A stretch of 64,000 bases of DNA from Paraglaciecola mesophila (GTDB lineage: Bacteria; Pseudomonadota; Gammaproteobacteria; Enterobacterales; Alteromonadaceae). Of the stretch, positions 26,385 to 36,209 are shown one piece after another. The DNA is taken from positions 1,488,001 to 1,552,000 of the forward strand of contig NZ_CP047656.1 of assembly GCF_009906955.1 (NCBI RefSeq), given 5' to 3'. Within the stretch, counting starts at the first letter, position 1. Each line of letters opens with the position of its first letter. The position numbers and the translations under genes were made by a program. The notes under the pieces were generated by a model. That model was not told where the DNA came from and made no database searches. It was given only the letters and a program-made list of their open reading frames with translations.

Positions 26385-27287
26385 ATGAGCCGTGAACACA
26401 AAAAATTTGAACGCTTAATATTATTCAGTGAAGTGGCAAAGCAGCTCAGCTTCACCCGTGCGGCGCAGGTACTATCAATCTCCCGAGGGTATTTGTCAGA
26501 ACAAATCCGCAAGCTCGAACAAGATATGGGTAAGCATTTATTCATTCGTTCCACGCGCAATGTGTCACTGACCGAAGAAGGAACCCAGCTACTCGCAGGA
26601 ATGAACCACATAAAACGCTCATTGCTAGAACTAGAACGCGAAGTTCGCCATGACAATGATACCTTAGAAGGCATATTACGCTTAACGGCGCCGAGCCAGT
26701 TCGCCCAGCGCTATCTACTCGACTTATGCAGCGCATTTCAAGCTGATTACCCAGCAATACGCATTAGCCTAGATAGCAGCTACACCACCCACGACTTAAA
26801 CCATAATGACTTTGATTTAGCCTTTAGGGCAACGCAAACACCGCCGCAAAATATGGTAGCCAAAAAGTTATTCGATTATCGTCACATGTGTTGTGCCAGC
26901 CCTGATTACCTAGCCAAAAACGGCACACCAAAACAGCTGTCGGATTTGCGTAACCATACCTGTTTACGTCAAAATATGAAGACCCAGTGGCAATTTAGCG
27001 GCCAAAATATACCAGTAGATGGCCCGATTGCTGTGACCGACAACCTCATTTTAAAAAAACATGCGCTTGCAGGAAATGGCATCATTCTCGTGCCAGAATA
27101 TTTGGTAGATGAAGAAATTCAGCAAGGGTTACTTGTCCCCTTGTTGACTGACTACTTACAAAACGATTTTGCTATTCACCTTATTCACCCTCAGCTGATC
27201 CAGCAATCAGCTAGGCTGAAAGCGTTTATCGCTTTTACTAGAGACTACTTTGATGCAACTTCAAAGTGCGAAGCTGGCGAATGCTAA
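26385..27287 (+). CDS. LysR-family transcriptional regulator
   Basis: 300 residues. N-terminal winged helix-turn-helix LILFSEVAKQLSFTRAAQVLSISRG with SEQIRKLEQDMGKHLFIRSTRNVSLTEEG, then a periplasmic-binding-like effector domain from about residue 95. Divergent from the aldo/keto reductase, the usual arrangement for a LysR regulator and its target. Effector unknown. The ATG has no strong ribosome site. Confidence 0.9.
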   Translation: MSREHKKFERLILFSEVAKQLSFTRAAQVLSISRGYLSEQIRKLEQDMGKHLFIRSTRNVSLTEEGTQLLAGMNHIKRSLLELEREVRHDNDTLEGILRLTAPSQFAQRYLLDLCSAFQADYPAIRISLDSSYTTHDLNHNDFDLAFRATQTPPQNMVAKKLFDYRHMCCASPDYLAKNGTPKQLSDLRNHTCLRQNMKTQWQFSGQNIPVDGPIAVTDNLILKKHALAGNGIILVPEYLVDEEIQQGLLVPLLTDYLQNDFAIHLIHPQLIQQSARLKAFIAFTRDYFDATSKCEAGEC

Positions 27288-27334
27288 CGCTGAGCATTGC
27301 GCGTTATAAGCGCTAGTAACTTTGGCGCCGCTAA

Positions 27335-27374
27335 ACGTAAAACACCCCATTACCGATACAAGGTGAATGGGGTG
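27335..27374 (-). terminator. Terminator of the fadH operon
   Basis: CACCCCATT and AATGGGGTG (27343-27351 and 27366-27374) form a 9-bp stem; on the minus strand TTTTACG follows. It lies 30 bp after the fadH stop. Confidence 0.75.
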
Positions 27375-27404
27375 CCGTATTCGCCTATGGCGTATTTTCC
27401 TGAA

Positions 27405-29462
<2,058 letters not shown>

Positions 29463-29482
29463 CTATTAATTCTGTCCAGCGT

Positions 29483-30355
29483 TTACTTACGCTGCATACC
29501 GCTAATATTTTTATGTAACTCTTGGTATACGGGTTTACGCCGCTCTTTGGCAGCCCCCATCGCCTCTTGAATGTCAGGCATTTGAAACATACCCGTTTGC
29601 CACGTAGCCATATAGTTAAGAGCATCAGCGACTGTGTGGTCACGGGTGTAGTTGATCATTTCTTTGCACCCTGCCACGGCCAGCGGTGAATGACCTGCAA
29701 TTTGCGCTGCAATTTTCATTACCTCAGCAAGCATGCTTTCTTGATCTGCAAACACTTGGTTCACTAAACCTGATTCTTTCGCTTCTTGCGCGCCCATATT
29801 GCGCCCGGTATATGCAAGCTCGCGCACCAGCCCTTGAGGAATAAGATGTGGCAATCGCTGTAGCGTACCTACATCAGCAGTCATGCCGATTTCAGTTTCT
29901 TTGATGGTGAAAAAAGTATCTTGGGTGCAATAGCGACTGTCTGCTGCGCAAACCATGTCTACAGCACCACCAATCACCCCGCCCTGCATGGCGACCAACA
30001 CAGGCATACGCACCGATTCAAGCGCATTAAAACTGTCTTGTAACTCAAGGACCATGCGGCGCATGCGTTCAGCGCGACGGCCAGGCTCACCGACAAAATC
30101 TTGGCCCATTTGAGTAAAAACAGACAAATCCATGCCAGCACTAAAATGTTTACCTTGTGACGAAATAACGATAACGCGAGCCGCTGATTGCTCATCAATT
30201 TTGCGCACGGTGGCTGGTAGTTCATGCCAAAAGATAGGGATCATGCTATTTAACGCTTCAGGGCGTGATAGCTGGATATGAGCAATATGCTGGTCAATGC
30301 TAACACTCAATGTTTCCAGCTTTGAAAAATCTAAATCAGACACGTTATTCTCCAT
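29483..30355 (-). CDS. Crotonase; probable delta(3,5)-delta(2,4)-dienoyl-CoA isomerase
   Basis: 290-residue enoyl-CoA hydratase/isomerase fold. Oxyanion-hole segments GKHFSAGMDLS and MQGGVIGGAVDMVCAADSRY. The stretch KETEIGMTADVGTLQRLPHL strongly resembles ECH1-type dienoyl-CoA isomerases, with the catalytic Asp and Glu kept (VDMV Asp, KETE Glu, TADVGT Asp). Shifts 3,5-dienoyl-CoA to 2,4-dienoyl-CoA, the substrate of FadH, which is the next gene. Often annotated simply as enoyl-CoA hydratase. Divergent from a TetR gene whose operator lies between them. Confidence 0.85.
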   Translation of the reverse strand: MENNVSDLDFSKLETLSVSIDQHIAHIQLSRPEALNSMIPIFWHELPATVRKIDEQSAARVIVISSQGKHFSAGMDLSVFTQMGQDFVGEPGRRAERMRRMVLELQDSFNALESVRMPVLVAMQGGVIGGAVDMVCAADSRYCTQDTFFTIKETEIGMTADVGTLQRLPHLIPQGLVRELAYTGRNMGAQEAKESGLVNQVFADQESMLAEVMKIAAQIAGHSPLAVAGCKEMINYTRDHTVADALNYMATWQTGMFQMPDIQEAMGAAKERRKPVYQELHKNISGMQRK

Positions 30356-30455
30356 TTTACGGATTTTAGGTTGCTAATTAGCGTGTTTTTTCGTGAAAAA
30401 CGATTTCACGCCTATCAGCCAGTTAAACTAGACAACGTCAAGATAAAGTCTTATT

Positions 30456-30483
30456 TTGACGCTGTCAAGATATGTGGTAAATT
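30456..30483 (+). promoter_or_regulatory. Promoter with TetR-type operator palindrome
   Basis: TTGAC-GCT-GTCAA (30456-30468) is a perfect 5-bp dyad overlapping a candidate -35 (TTGACG) with TAAATT 16 bp later as -10, just before the TetR start at 30491. A partial copy (ACGTCAAGATA) lies 20 bp upstream. Suggests autorepression and shared control of the divergent isomerase-fadH pair. Confidence 0.55.
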
Positions 30484-30490
30484 CTCAACT

Positions 30491-31120
30491 ATGCAAAATA
30501 CATCATCTAAAAAAGCGGCTTCTAGCAAAGGCAGCTACCATCACGGCGATCTTCGCACTAGCCTGCTTGAGGTGGCAAAAGCCATGCTCAGCGAGAGTGG
30601 CATTGAAGGCCTGTCGTTGCGAAAATTGGCCGACCGTGTAGGCGTGTCTCGTACGGCGCCCTATCACCATTTCAAAGATAAAAATGAGTTGCTGTGTGCC
30701 ATAGCCCAAGAAGGCTTTGACCATTGGCACAGCAACGCAGAGCGAATATTGGCACAAACCGGCATTAGTGCTCGGGATAAATATCATCAGTTTTTTCAAA
30801 GCTACATTGGCTATGCAGCTGAAAACCCCGAAATGTACGACTTGATGTTTGGCCGCACCATTTGGAAACAAAATAGTGCAACCACGGCCCTGCGTGATAT
30901 CGCTTACCCGAGTTTTCAACGGCAAGTGGAAATGACCAAAAAGTGGCAAGAGCAGGGCCTGATGTCAGCCGATGAAGACACCCTAAGATTAGCCCAAGTC
31001 ACTTGGGGCACTATGCACGGGATCGCGCGCTTACTCATCGACGGAATATACGCCGATCGCAGCCATATCGAAGAAATGTGCACCTGTGCGGTCAACTTAT
31101 TTATCCGAGAGCCAGCTTAA
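30491..31120 (+). CDS. TetR/AcrR-family regulator with WHG-type C-terminal domain
   Basis: 209 residues from the ATG at 30491; an open upstream extension is mostly promoter. The N-terminus SSKGSYHHGDLRTSLLEVAK and the helix-turn-helix LSLRKLADRVGVSRTAPYHHF are typical of the TetR group with a WHG C-terminal domain (here NPEMYDLMFGRTIWK). Effector probably an acyl-CoA, by context with FadH, dienoyl-CoA isomerase and acyl-CoA synthetase; this is inference. Its stop overlaps the convergent synthetase stop by 4 bp. Confidence 0.86.
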   Translation: MQNTSSKKAASSKGSYHHGDLRTSLLEVAKAMLSESGIEGLSLRKLADRVGVSRTAPYHHFKDKNELLCAIAQEGFDHWHSNAERILAQTGISARDKYHQFFQSYIGYAAENPEMYDLMFGRTIWKQNSATTALRDIAYPSFQRQVEMTKKWQEQGLMSADEDTLRLAQVTWGTMHGIARLLIDGIYADRSHIEEMCTCAVNLFIREPA

Positions 31121-32655
31121 ACATAAGCCGCTCGTAAGCGTTGTTTGAATATTTTACCGCTGTCTTCTCTGGGCAACTGGTTATGTACATCCAGTTTTTT
31201 GGGCCATTTGAAACGCCCGATTTTTCCATCTAAAAAGGCATGAACCTGTTTAATATCGAGCGAGCTATCAGGCCTGCATTGCACAGCTAAAACAATCATT
31301 TCACCGAATTCAGCATGGGCAACGCCAAAAACCGCGCAATCCTCGATTTGCGGCATATGAATGAGTATCGCTTCAATTTCTGCTGGAAAGATATTCGCCC
31401 CACCAGAGATGATCATGTCTTTTTTACGATCATTGATGTACAAGTAATCTTCGTCATCTAGATACCCCATGTCACCGAGTGTTGTGTAATTTTGATAGTG
31501 CAATCCATCGAGCGTTCCTTGGGTGTTGGTGTATTTAAACGGCCCAAACATGGGTAGATGCACATAGATTGAGCCCGTTTCGCCAGGGGGCAAAGGTTGC
31601 ATTTCGTCATCTAAAATAATGATTGAACCACCAGGGATCGCCTTACCGACCGAGCCCGGTTTGTTGGCTGCTTCTGCCGAGGAGATCAAGGTCATAAACC
31701 CTAACTCACTGGCCCCATAGGATTCGTAAAAAATCGGCCCAAACCAATCGATCATGCCTTTTTTCACTTCTACCGGCCAAGCCGACCCCGTCGAGAGTGC
31801 GTAGCGTAGACTTGAGACATCGTATTGTTCGCGCACGCTTTTCGGTAGTTTTAGTAAGCGCACCATCATGGTCGGTACTATATATGTGTGGGTAATTTGG
31901 TATTTCTGCACATCGGCCAAAAACTGCTCTGGTTCAAATTTAGGTTCGAGGAATACCTCAATATTACCCGCCGCTAAGCAACACAAAGTCAGAGCATGTG
32001 GCGCACTGTGGTATAACGGTGCGGCATTATAGAATCTATCACCTTTATCGAGTTGCATCAGAGCCTTAGCAAGACCAGCAAACACAATGTAAGGGTCAGG
32101 CCTTTGTTCATCGTAATCTCGTTTTATCCCTTTTGGCTGCCCGGTGCTGCCTGAAGTATACGAAAACATCCCTCGAAAACGCTGGGGCTTAGATTGTATC
32201 GGGGGAGTACTTGATAACAGCGTGGCTAGGTTTTCATGTGCAAAGTGTGCTGGTGTAACACTCTCTTCAGTTTTATTTGTAGCCTTGATATACGGATAGC
32301 GAGACGACACTACCTGCGGTGTTTTCACACTCACAATAGCTAGCTCACGTGGCATTGGCTGGGTAAATTCAGCAAGTAAATCTGCATGACCGATAAGCAC
32401 CTTCGCACCACTATCAGTCAATATTGGCATCAGCTCGGCTTGGGTACCATGCCAGTTTAGCGTGACATAATATGCCCCTACATAGCGACAGGCCTCAACG
32501 ATTTCGTACAAGGTAGTATCGTTGCGCAGCAAAATAGCAATAACATCGCCGGTAGTGACGCCTTTATCACTGAGTAAACGCGCTATTTTCTTCGCCCGCG
32601 TGGTCATATCACTACGATCCACTTGAGTACCGCTTAAATAGAAATGCCCTGCCAT
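31117..32655 (-). CDS. Acyl-CoA synthetase (AMP-binding)
   Basis: 512 residues of the adenylate-forming family. Motifs: SYTSGSTGQPKGIKRD (ATP loop), YESYGASELG (A5), and TLGDMGYLDDEDYLYINDRKKDMIISGG (A7-A8), with the C-terminal GKIFKQRLR lysine. Activates a fatty or aromatic acid to its CoA ester; the chain type cannot be read. A strong AGGAGG lies five bases before the ATG. Location beside fadH, a dienoyl-CoA isomerase and a TetR regulator favours fatty-acid activation for beta-oxidation. Confidence 0.9.
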   Translation of the reverse strand: MAGHFYLSGTQVDRSDMTTRAKKIARLLSDKGVTTGDVIAILLRNDTTLYEIVEACRYVGAYYVTLNWHGTQAELMPILTDSGAKVLIGHADLLAEFTQPMPRELAIVSVKTPQVVSSRYPYIKATNKTEESVTPAHFAHENLATLLSSTPPIQSKPQRFRGMFSYTSGSTGQPKGIKRDYDEQRPDPYIVFAGLAKALMQLDKGDRFYNAAPLYHSAPHALTLCCLAAGNIEVFLEPKFEPEQFLADVQKYQITHTYIVPTMMVRLLKLPKSVREQYDVSSLRYALSTGSAWPVEVKKGMIDWFGPIFYESYGASELGFMTLISSAEAANKPGSVGKAIPGGSIIILDDEMQPLPPGETGSIYVHLPMFGPFKYTNTQGTLDGLHYQNYTTLGDMGYLDDEDYLYINDRKKDMIISGGANIFPAEIEAILIHMPQIEDCAVFGVAHAEFGEMIVLAVQCRPDSSLDIKQVHAFLDGKIGRFKWPKKLDVHNQLPREDSGKIFKQRLRAAYV

Positions 32656-32923
32656 ATATGCCTCCTGCTTACGCTTTTTATTAACGTTTATTTAACAACC
32701 ATGCGACTGGTTCGAGAATACCTCAAGCCTGTACACAAGGCGTATCAGATTTATAAATGGCGTTCTATTTCGAGAATGAATATCGTGGCCGTCGGGTAAG
32801 TTAAGAGGTTGGTAAATGTTAAAGGCTTCTGGTTCGCCCCTATCGCTAACGTAAGGTGCATAGAAGAGCAAGTTGATTGCAGCTTAAAGGGTAATCGGCA
32901 GTTATGCGTTAAATGACAGAATC

Positions 32924-33286
32924 CTAATCTTTATCCATAGTGCCCATGGCACTGAGGATCACATCAGATAAAACGGCAAGATCTATTTGGTCCTTGTCGG
33001 TAAAGTTAATACATCCCTTTCCCGTTTTTTGTTTTGGATAGCGTTTTTTGTAGGGTGCGATATGCGCGAACTGACATGTATACACAGATACATAATGTTT
33101 TTGATTCGCCACTGAAATCCATCCATTTACAGTCGTAAAGGTTGGCATCTTATAGCGCATAGAGACGACAGCTTGAGGAGATAACCGTTGTATTAATTCA
33201 ACCAACTGCGTCAAACGAACACGCCGCTCTGGTGGCGCGTTATCAATATAGTCAGCTATGTCACTTCGCACCTCTGGCATGTTCAT
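32924..33286 (-). CDS. DUF1801 protein
   Basis: 120 residues. DUF1801/YdhG-like fold: an N-terminal helical part (ADYIDNAPPERRVRLTQLVELI) and then MRYKMPTFTTVNGWISVANQKHYVSVYTC, ending in a Lys/Gly-rich TGKGCINFTDKDQID. Family members have been called intracellular iron chaperone frataxin-like or simply unknown. Cytoplasmic and monocistronic. The 268 bp to the synthetase upstream hold no gene. Confidence 0.8.
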   Translation of the reverse strand: MNMPEVRSDIADYIDNAPPERRVRLTQLVELIQRLSPQAVVSMRYKMPTFTTVNGWISVANQKHYVSVYTCQFAHIAPYKKRYPKQKTGKGCINFTDKDQIDLAVLSDVILSAMGTMDKD

Positions 33287-33361
33287 TCTCCCAATTAAAG
33301 ATTTCCTGTATTGTTAGAAACGTTTATTTTAGCGAGCAAAATGCTAGAGCTAAGCGTGTGC

Positions 33362-34003
33362 TTATGTAAACAAACGCATAAACCACCCTTTCTCTAATTC
33401 TGCGCGGCATCCTTTAAGTTGAGTCGCATAACGTAATGAGCGGGCTTTTACTGTTTTCGCCACTTTTTGTAACCAAGGTTTCTTGCGATAACTCTTTCGC
33501 TTATAACCACCCCATCCCTCATGATAATTCAAATATTGCAACTCGGCGTTCCACTTTGAAACACCATTTATTTTATGAGTTTTACTAATGAACCACCCCA
33601 TGAAGTCCATGGCATCGTCAAAATCTTCTCGACTCGCCCAGCCATTTCCTGTTTCACGTTTGTAGTCCGCCCAAGTTGGTGTTTTGGCTTGAGAATAACC
33701 GTATGCACTACTCACTCGTCCCCAGGGGATCAAACCGAAAAACACATAGTCTTTTGGTGGTAATGCGTCTGCACGAAACGAGCTTTCTTGATACATCATC
33801 GCCATAGGTACATGGATAGGAACACCCCATTTATCGGTCATGTCTTCCCCCGCATCAAACCAATCACGCTTTTCCAGAAATATTTCACAAATATTGCTTA
33901 TATTTTTTGGCGGTGTAGTCGTGCAACTACAAAGCCACAAGAGTGAGACACACAGGATGGAATTGCGAAGCCAAGTTGTATTAATTAACAAATCGCGAGA
34001 CAT
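33362..34003 (-). CDS. Lytic transglycosylase-like lipoprotein
   Basis: 213 residues. Lipoprotein signal with lipobox LCSC (Cys27). An SLT-like fold follows: GVPIHVPMAMMYQESSFRADA places the likely catalytic Glu at residue 73, and SSAYGYSQAKTPTWADYK and YLNYHEGWGGYK are the usual downstream segments. It should cleave or bind peptidoglycan at the outer membrane inner face. Upstream lies the small-RNA array, on the opposite strand. Confidence 0.82.
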   Translation of the reverse strand: MSRDLLINTTWLRNSILCVSLLWLCSCTTTPPKNISNICEIFLEKRDWFDAGEDMTDKWGVPIHVPMAMMYQESSFRADALPPKDYVFFGLIPWGRVSSAYGYSQAKTPTWADYKRETGNGWASREDFDDAMDFMGWFISKTHKINGVSKWNAELQYLNYHEGWGGYKRKSYRKKPWLQKVAKTVKARSLRYATQLKGCRAELEKGWFMRLFT

Positions 34004-34201
34004 ACGTCACTCTCGTCAGAAATTAAAATAAATGTTATTACGATTTTCTGCGCACAACACGGGAGAGCAATCTTAACCCGATCGGCACTGTGAAGGTAAG
34101 CCCGTAAACAAAATTGCCCTAATATGACTAAACACGCATCGACCAATACCTTCGATATTGCGTTCCCATTGAACTAAACGCGAGCGTTCTAGTCTTAATT
34201 T

Positions 34202-34271
34202 GTGTGTGTTTTAGTTTATGTGTGTTCCTAATTAGGATTATTTAGCCCAGCATTTTGTTGGGCTTTTTTTT
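34202..34271 (+). ncRNA. Array small RNA, copy 1 (divergent)
   Basis: GTGTGTTTTAGTTTATGTGT shared with the other copies, then TTCCTAATTAGGATT (a local palindrome replacing the first stem of the others). The terminator AGCCCAGC-ATTT-GTTGGGCT keeps pairing through a G-U, followed by eight T. Promoter-like GAACTA at 34171 and GTCTTAA at 34192 (15-bp gap), the copy closest to a sigma-E -10. Confidence 0.75.
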
Positions 34272-34516
34272 GTTCAAATTTTATTGAGATGAATTTTCGC
34301 TATATTTTCAGTCTCAAATATTTTATCTCTCTAGCGCAAGAGGCTGTGTGCTAACCAAAGAGCGACGCGCCTCTATATCCGCTCGCCATGTTCACAAAAA
34401 AGATTAAAGCAGATCCTGATCTCCTCTGCAGACGGCGATTTTAGTACTACTGACCAAATATTTTTATTTTTTGCACTTTTATCGGAACTAAATAGAGAAT
34501 GCACCGGTCATATTCA

Positions 34517-34587
34517 GTGTGTGTTTTAGTTTATGTGTGTTTCCTAATTAAACTACTTTGCCCAGCTTCTTAGCTGGGCTTTTTTTT
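34517..34587 (+). ncRNA. Array small RNA, copy 2
   Basis: Typical copy: TAGTTTA pairs with TAAACTA around a loop holding GTGTGTTTCC, then terminator AGCCCAGC-TTCTTA-GCTGGGCT-like stem and eight T. Promoter-like GGAACTA at 34484 and GTCATA at 34507, 16-bp gap; the upstream spacer differs from those of copies 3-8. Confidence 0.82.
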
Positions 34588-34690
34588 ACCCTGAAAACGT
34601 ACCAAACCCTCCGGCTACTTTCGTGCAAATAAGTTAATAATATTTTTTCTCTTTTCGTGAACTAAATAAGATTACAGCGGGTCATAATTA

Positions 34691-34761
34691 GCGTGTGTTT
34701 TAGTTTATGTGTGTTTCCTAATTAAACTACTTAGCCCAGCTCTTTAGCTGGGCTTTTTTTT
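34691..34761 (+). ncRNA. Array small RNA, copy 3
   Basis: Two hairpins as in copy 2; terminator AGCCCAGC-TCTTTA-GCTGGGCT and eight T. GAACTA at 34659, GTCATAA at 34681, 16-bp gap. Taken as the consensus copy. Confidence 0.85.
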
Positions 34762-34863
34762 ACCCTAAAAACGTACCAAACCCTCCGGCTACTTTCGTGC
34801 AGATAAGTTAATAATATTTTTTCCTTTTCGTGAACTAAACAAGATTGCAGCGGGTCATAATTA

Positions 34864-34933
34864 GCGTGTGTTTTAGTTTATGTGTGTTCCCGATTAAACT
34901 ATTTAGCTCAGCTCTTTAGCTGGGCTTTTTTTT
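34864..34933 (+). ncRNA. Array small RNA, copy 4
   Basis: Loop reads GTGTTCCCGATT; terminator left arm AGCTCAGC pairs with GCTGGGCT through a U-G, so the stem survives a substitution. Eight T. GAACTA at 34832, GTCATAA at 34854. Confidence 0.84.
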
Positions 34934-35035
34934 ACCCTAAAAACGCACCAACCCCTCCGGCTACTTTCGTGCAGATAAGTTAATAATATTTTTTCCTTTT
35001 TCGTGAACTAAATAAGTTAGAGCGGGTCATAGTTA

Positions 35036-35106
35036 GCGTGTGTTTTAGTTTATGTGTGTTTCCTGATTAAACTATTTAGCCCAGCTCTTTAGCTGGGCTT
35101 TTTTTT
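35036..35106 (+). ncRNA. Array small RNA, copy 5
   Basis: Loop GTGTTTCCTGATT; standard terminator with eight T. GAACTA at 35005, GTCATAG at 35026, gap 15 bp. Confidence 0.84.
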
Positions 35107-35209
35107 ACCCTGAAAACGTACCAAACCCTCCGGCTACTTTCGTGCAGACAAGTTAGTAATATTTTTTCTCTTTTCGTGAACTAAATAAGATTACAGCGGG
35201 TCATAATTA

Positions 35210-35280
35210 GCGTGTGTTTTAGTTTATGTGTGTTTCCTGATTAAACTACTTAGCCCAGCTTCTTAGCTGGGCTTTTTTTT
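35210..35280 (+). ncRNA. Array small RNA, copy 6
   Basis: Loop GTGTTTCCTGATT; terminator loop TTCTTA; eight T. GAACTA at 35178, GTCATAA at 35200. Confidence 0.85.
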
Positions 35281-35383
35281 ACCCTAAAAACATACCAAAC
35301 TCTCCGGCTACTTTCGTGCAGATAAGTTAATAATATTTTTTCCTTTTTCGTGAACTAAACAAGATTGCAGCGGGTCATAATTA

Positions 35384-35453
35384 GCGTGTGTTTTAGTTTA
35401 TGTGTGTTTCCCGATTAAACTAGTTAGCCCAGCTCTTTAGCTGGGCTTTTTTT
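35384..35453 (+). ncRNA. Array small RNA, copy 7
   Basis: Loop GTGTTTCCCGATT; standard terminator, seven T. GAACTA at 35352, GTCATAA at 35374. Confidence 0.85.
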
Positions 35454-35554
35454 ACCCTGAAAACGTACCAAACCCTCCGGCTACTTTCGTGCAGATAAGT
35501 TAATAATATTTTTTCTTTTCGTGAACTAAATAAGATTGCAGCGGGTCATAATTA

Positions 35555-35626
35555 GCGTGTGTTTTAGTTTATGTGTGTTTCCCGATTAAACTAGTTAGCC
35601 CAGCTCTTTAGCTGGGCTTTTTTTTT
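35555..35626 (+). ncRNA. Array small RNA, copy 8
   Basis: RNA part almost identical to copy 7; nine T. GAACTA at 35523, GTCATAA at 35545. Last copy inside the ~173-bp tandem unit. Confidence 0.85.
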
Positions 35627-35759
35627 ACTTAATTTTTATCTGGTTTTCACCTGTCTTTTATTCGAGCTTTCCCCTGCACGATTTTCATACCAATCGATTA
35701 GTAACACTGGTTATTTCACTTTATTTTGAACTAAATAGCGCAGATGCCGGTCATAATTA

Positions 35760-35830
35760 GCGTGTGTTTTAGTTTATGTGTGTTTCCTAATTAAACTACT
35801 TAGCCCAGCTCTTTAGCTGGGCTTTTTTTT
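35760..35830 (+). ncRNA. Array small RNA, copy 9
   Basis: RNA part like copy 3. The spacer before it is unrelated to the tandem unit, yet GAACTA (35728) and GTCATAATTAG (from 35750) are kept at the 16-bp gap. Eight T. Confidence 0.85.
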
Positions 35831-36069
35831 GCTCACTGATTTACCTTTTTCCAATATATCGTGTCCCCTAGCACAGCCTCGTCAATAATTATTAGTATTA
35901 AATAAGACTCAAACTGAGCCGCCTGAACAAGCGCTGCGCCCGTTTAAATTCAAGCCGTGAAGAATAAAAGTCCAATTGTTAGCTTTAAACGGACAGGTCC
36001 CGGCTGTCGTCCTGATTTATAATTTTTCAGTTTTAGGGAACCAACTGAAGAATGCGCTGGTCATAATTA

Positions 36070-36139
36070 GCGTGTGTTTTAGTTTATGTGTGTTCCCGAT
36101 TAAACTAGTTAGCCCAGCTCTTTAGCTGGGCTTTTTTTT
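36070..36139 (+). ncRNA. Array small RNA, copy 10
   Basis: RNA part like copies 4 and 7. Unrelated upstream spacer; GGAACCA (36037) and GTCATAATTAG (from 36060) kept. Eight T. Confidence 0.84.
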
Positions 36140-36163
36140 GATCTATATAAAGATGACGCAAAC

Positions 36164-36187
36164 AAAAAACCCGGCACTGGCCGGGTT
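36164..36187 (-). terminator. Rho-independent terminator of gshA
   Basis: AACCCGGC and GCCGGGTT pair (8 bp) around ACTG; on the minus strand six T follow. It lies 22 bp after the gshA stop and faces the last array RNA. Confidence 0.85.
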
Positions 36188-36209
36188 AAAAATGCTGCTT
36201 TAGGAGTGA

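Larger units (their letters stand above)
34171..36139 (+). repeat. Array of ten promoter-sRNA-terminator units
   Basis: Ten copies of a ~70-bp element, all on the plus strand, each preceded by GAACTA (GAACCA in the last) and 15-16 bp later GTCATA(A) or GTCTTAA. Starts are spaced 315, 174, 173, 172, 174, 174, 171, 205 and 310 bp. Between copies 2 and 8 the spacers are also alike (a ~173-bp tandem unit containing CCTCCGGCTACTTTCGTGCA). Spacers next to copies 1, 9 and 10 are unrelated. No open reading frame is shared by the units. Confidence 0.9.

Noticed and set aside
34171..36139. The tandem array as an integron attC cassette array, CRISPR or plain minisatellite
   Set aside because: No cassette genes, no GTTRRRY/RYYYAAC core sites, spacers too long and similar for CRISPR; every unit ends in a terminator with T-run and keeps a fixed-gap promoter even where spacers differ.
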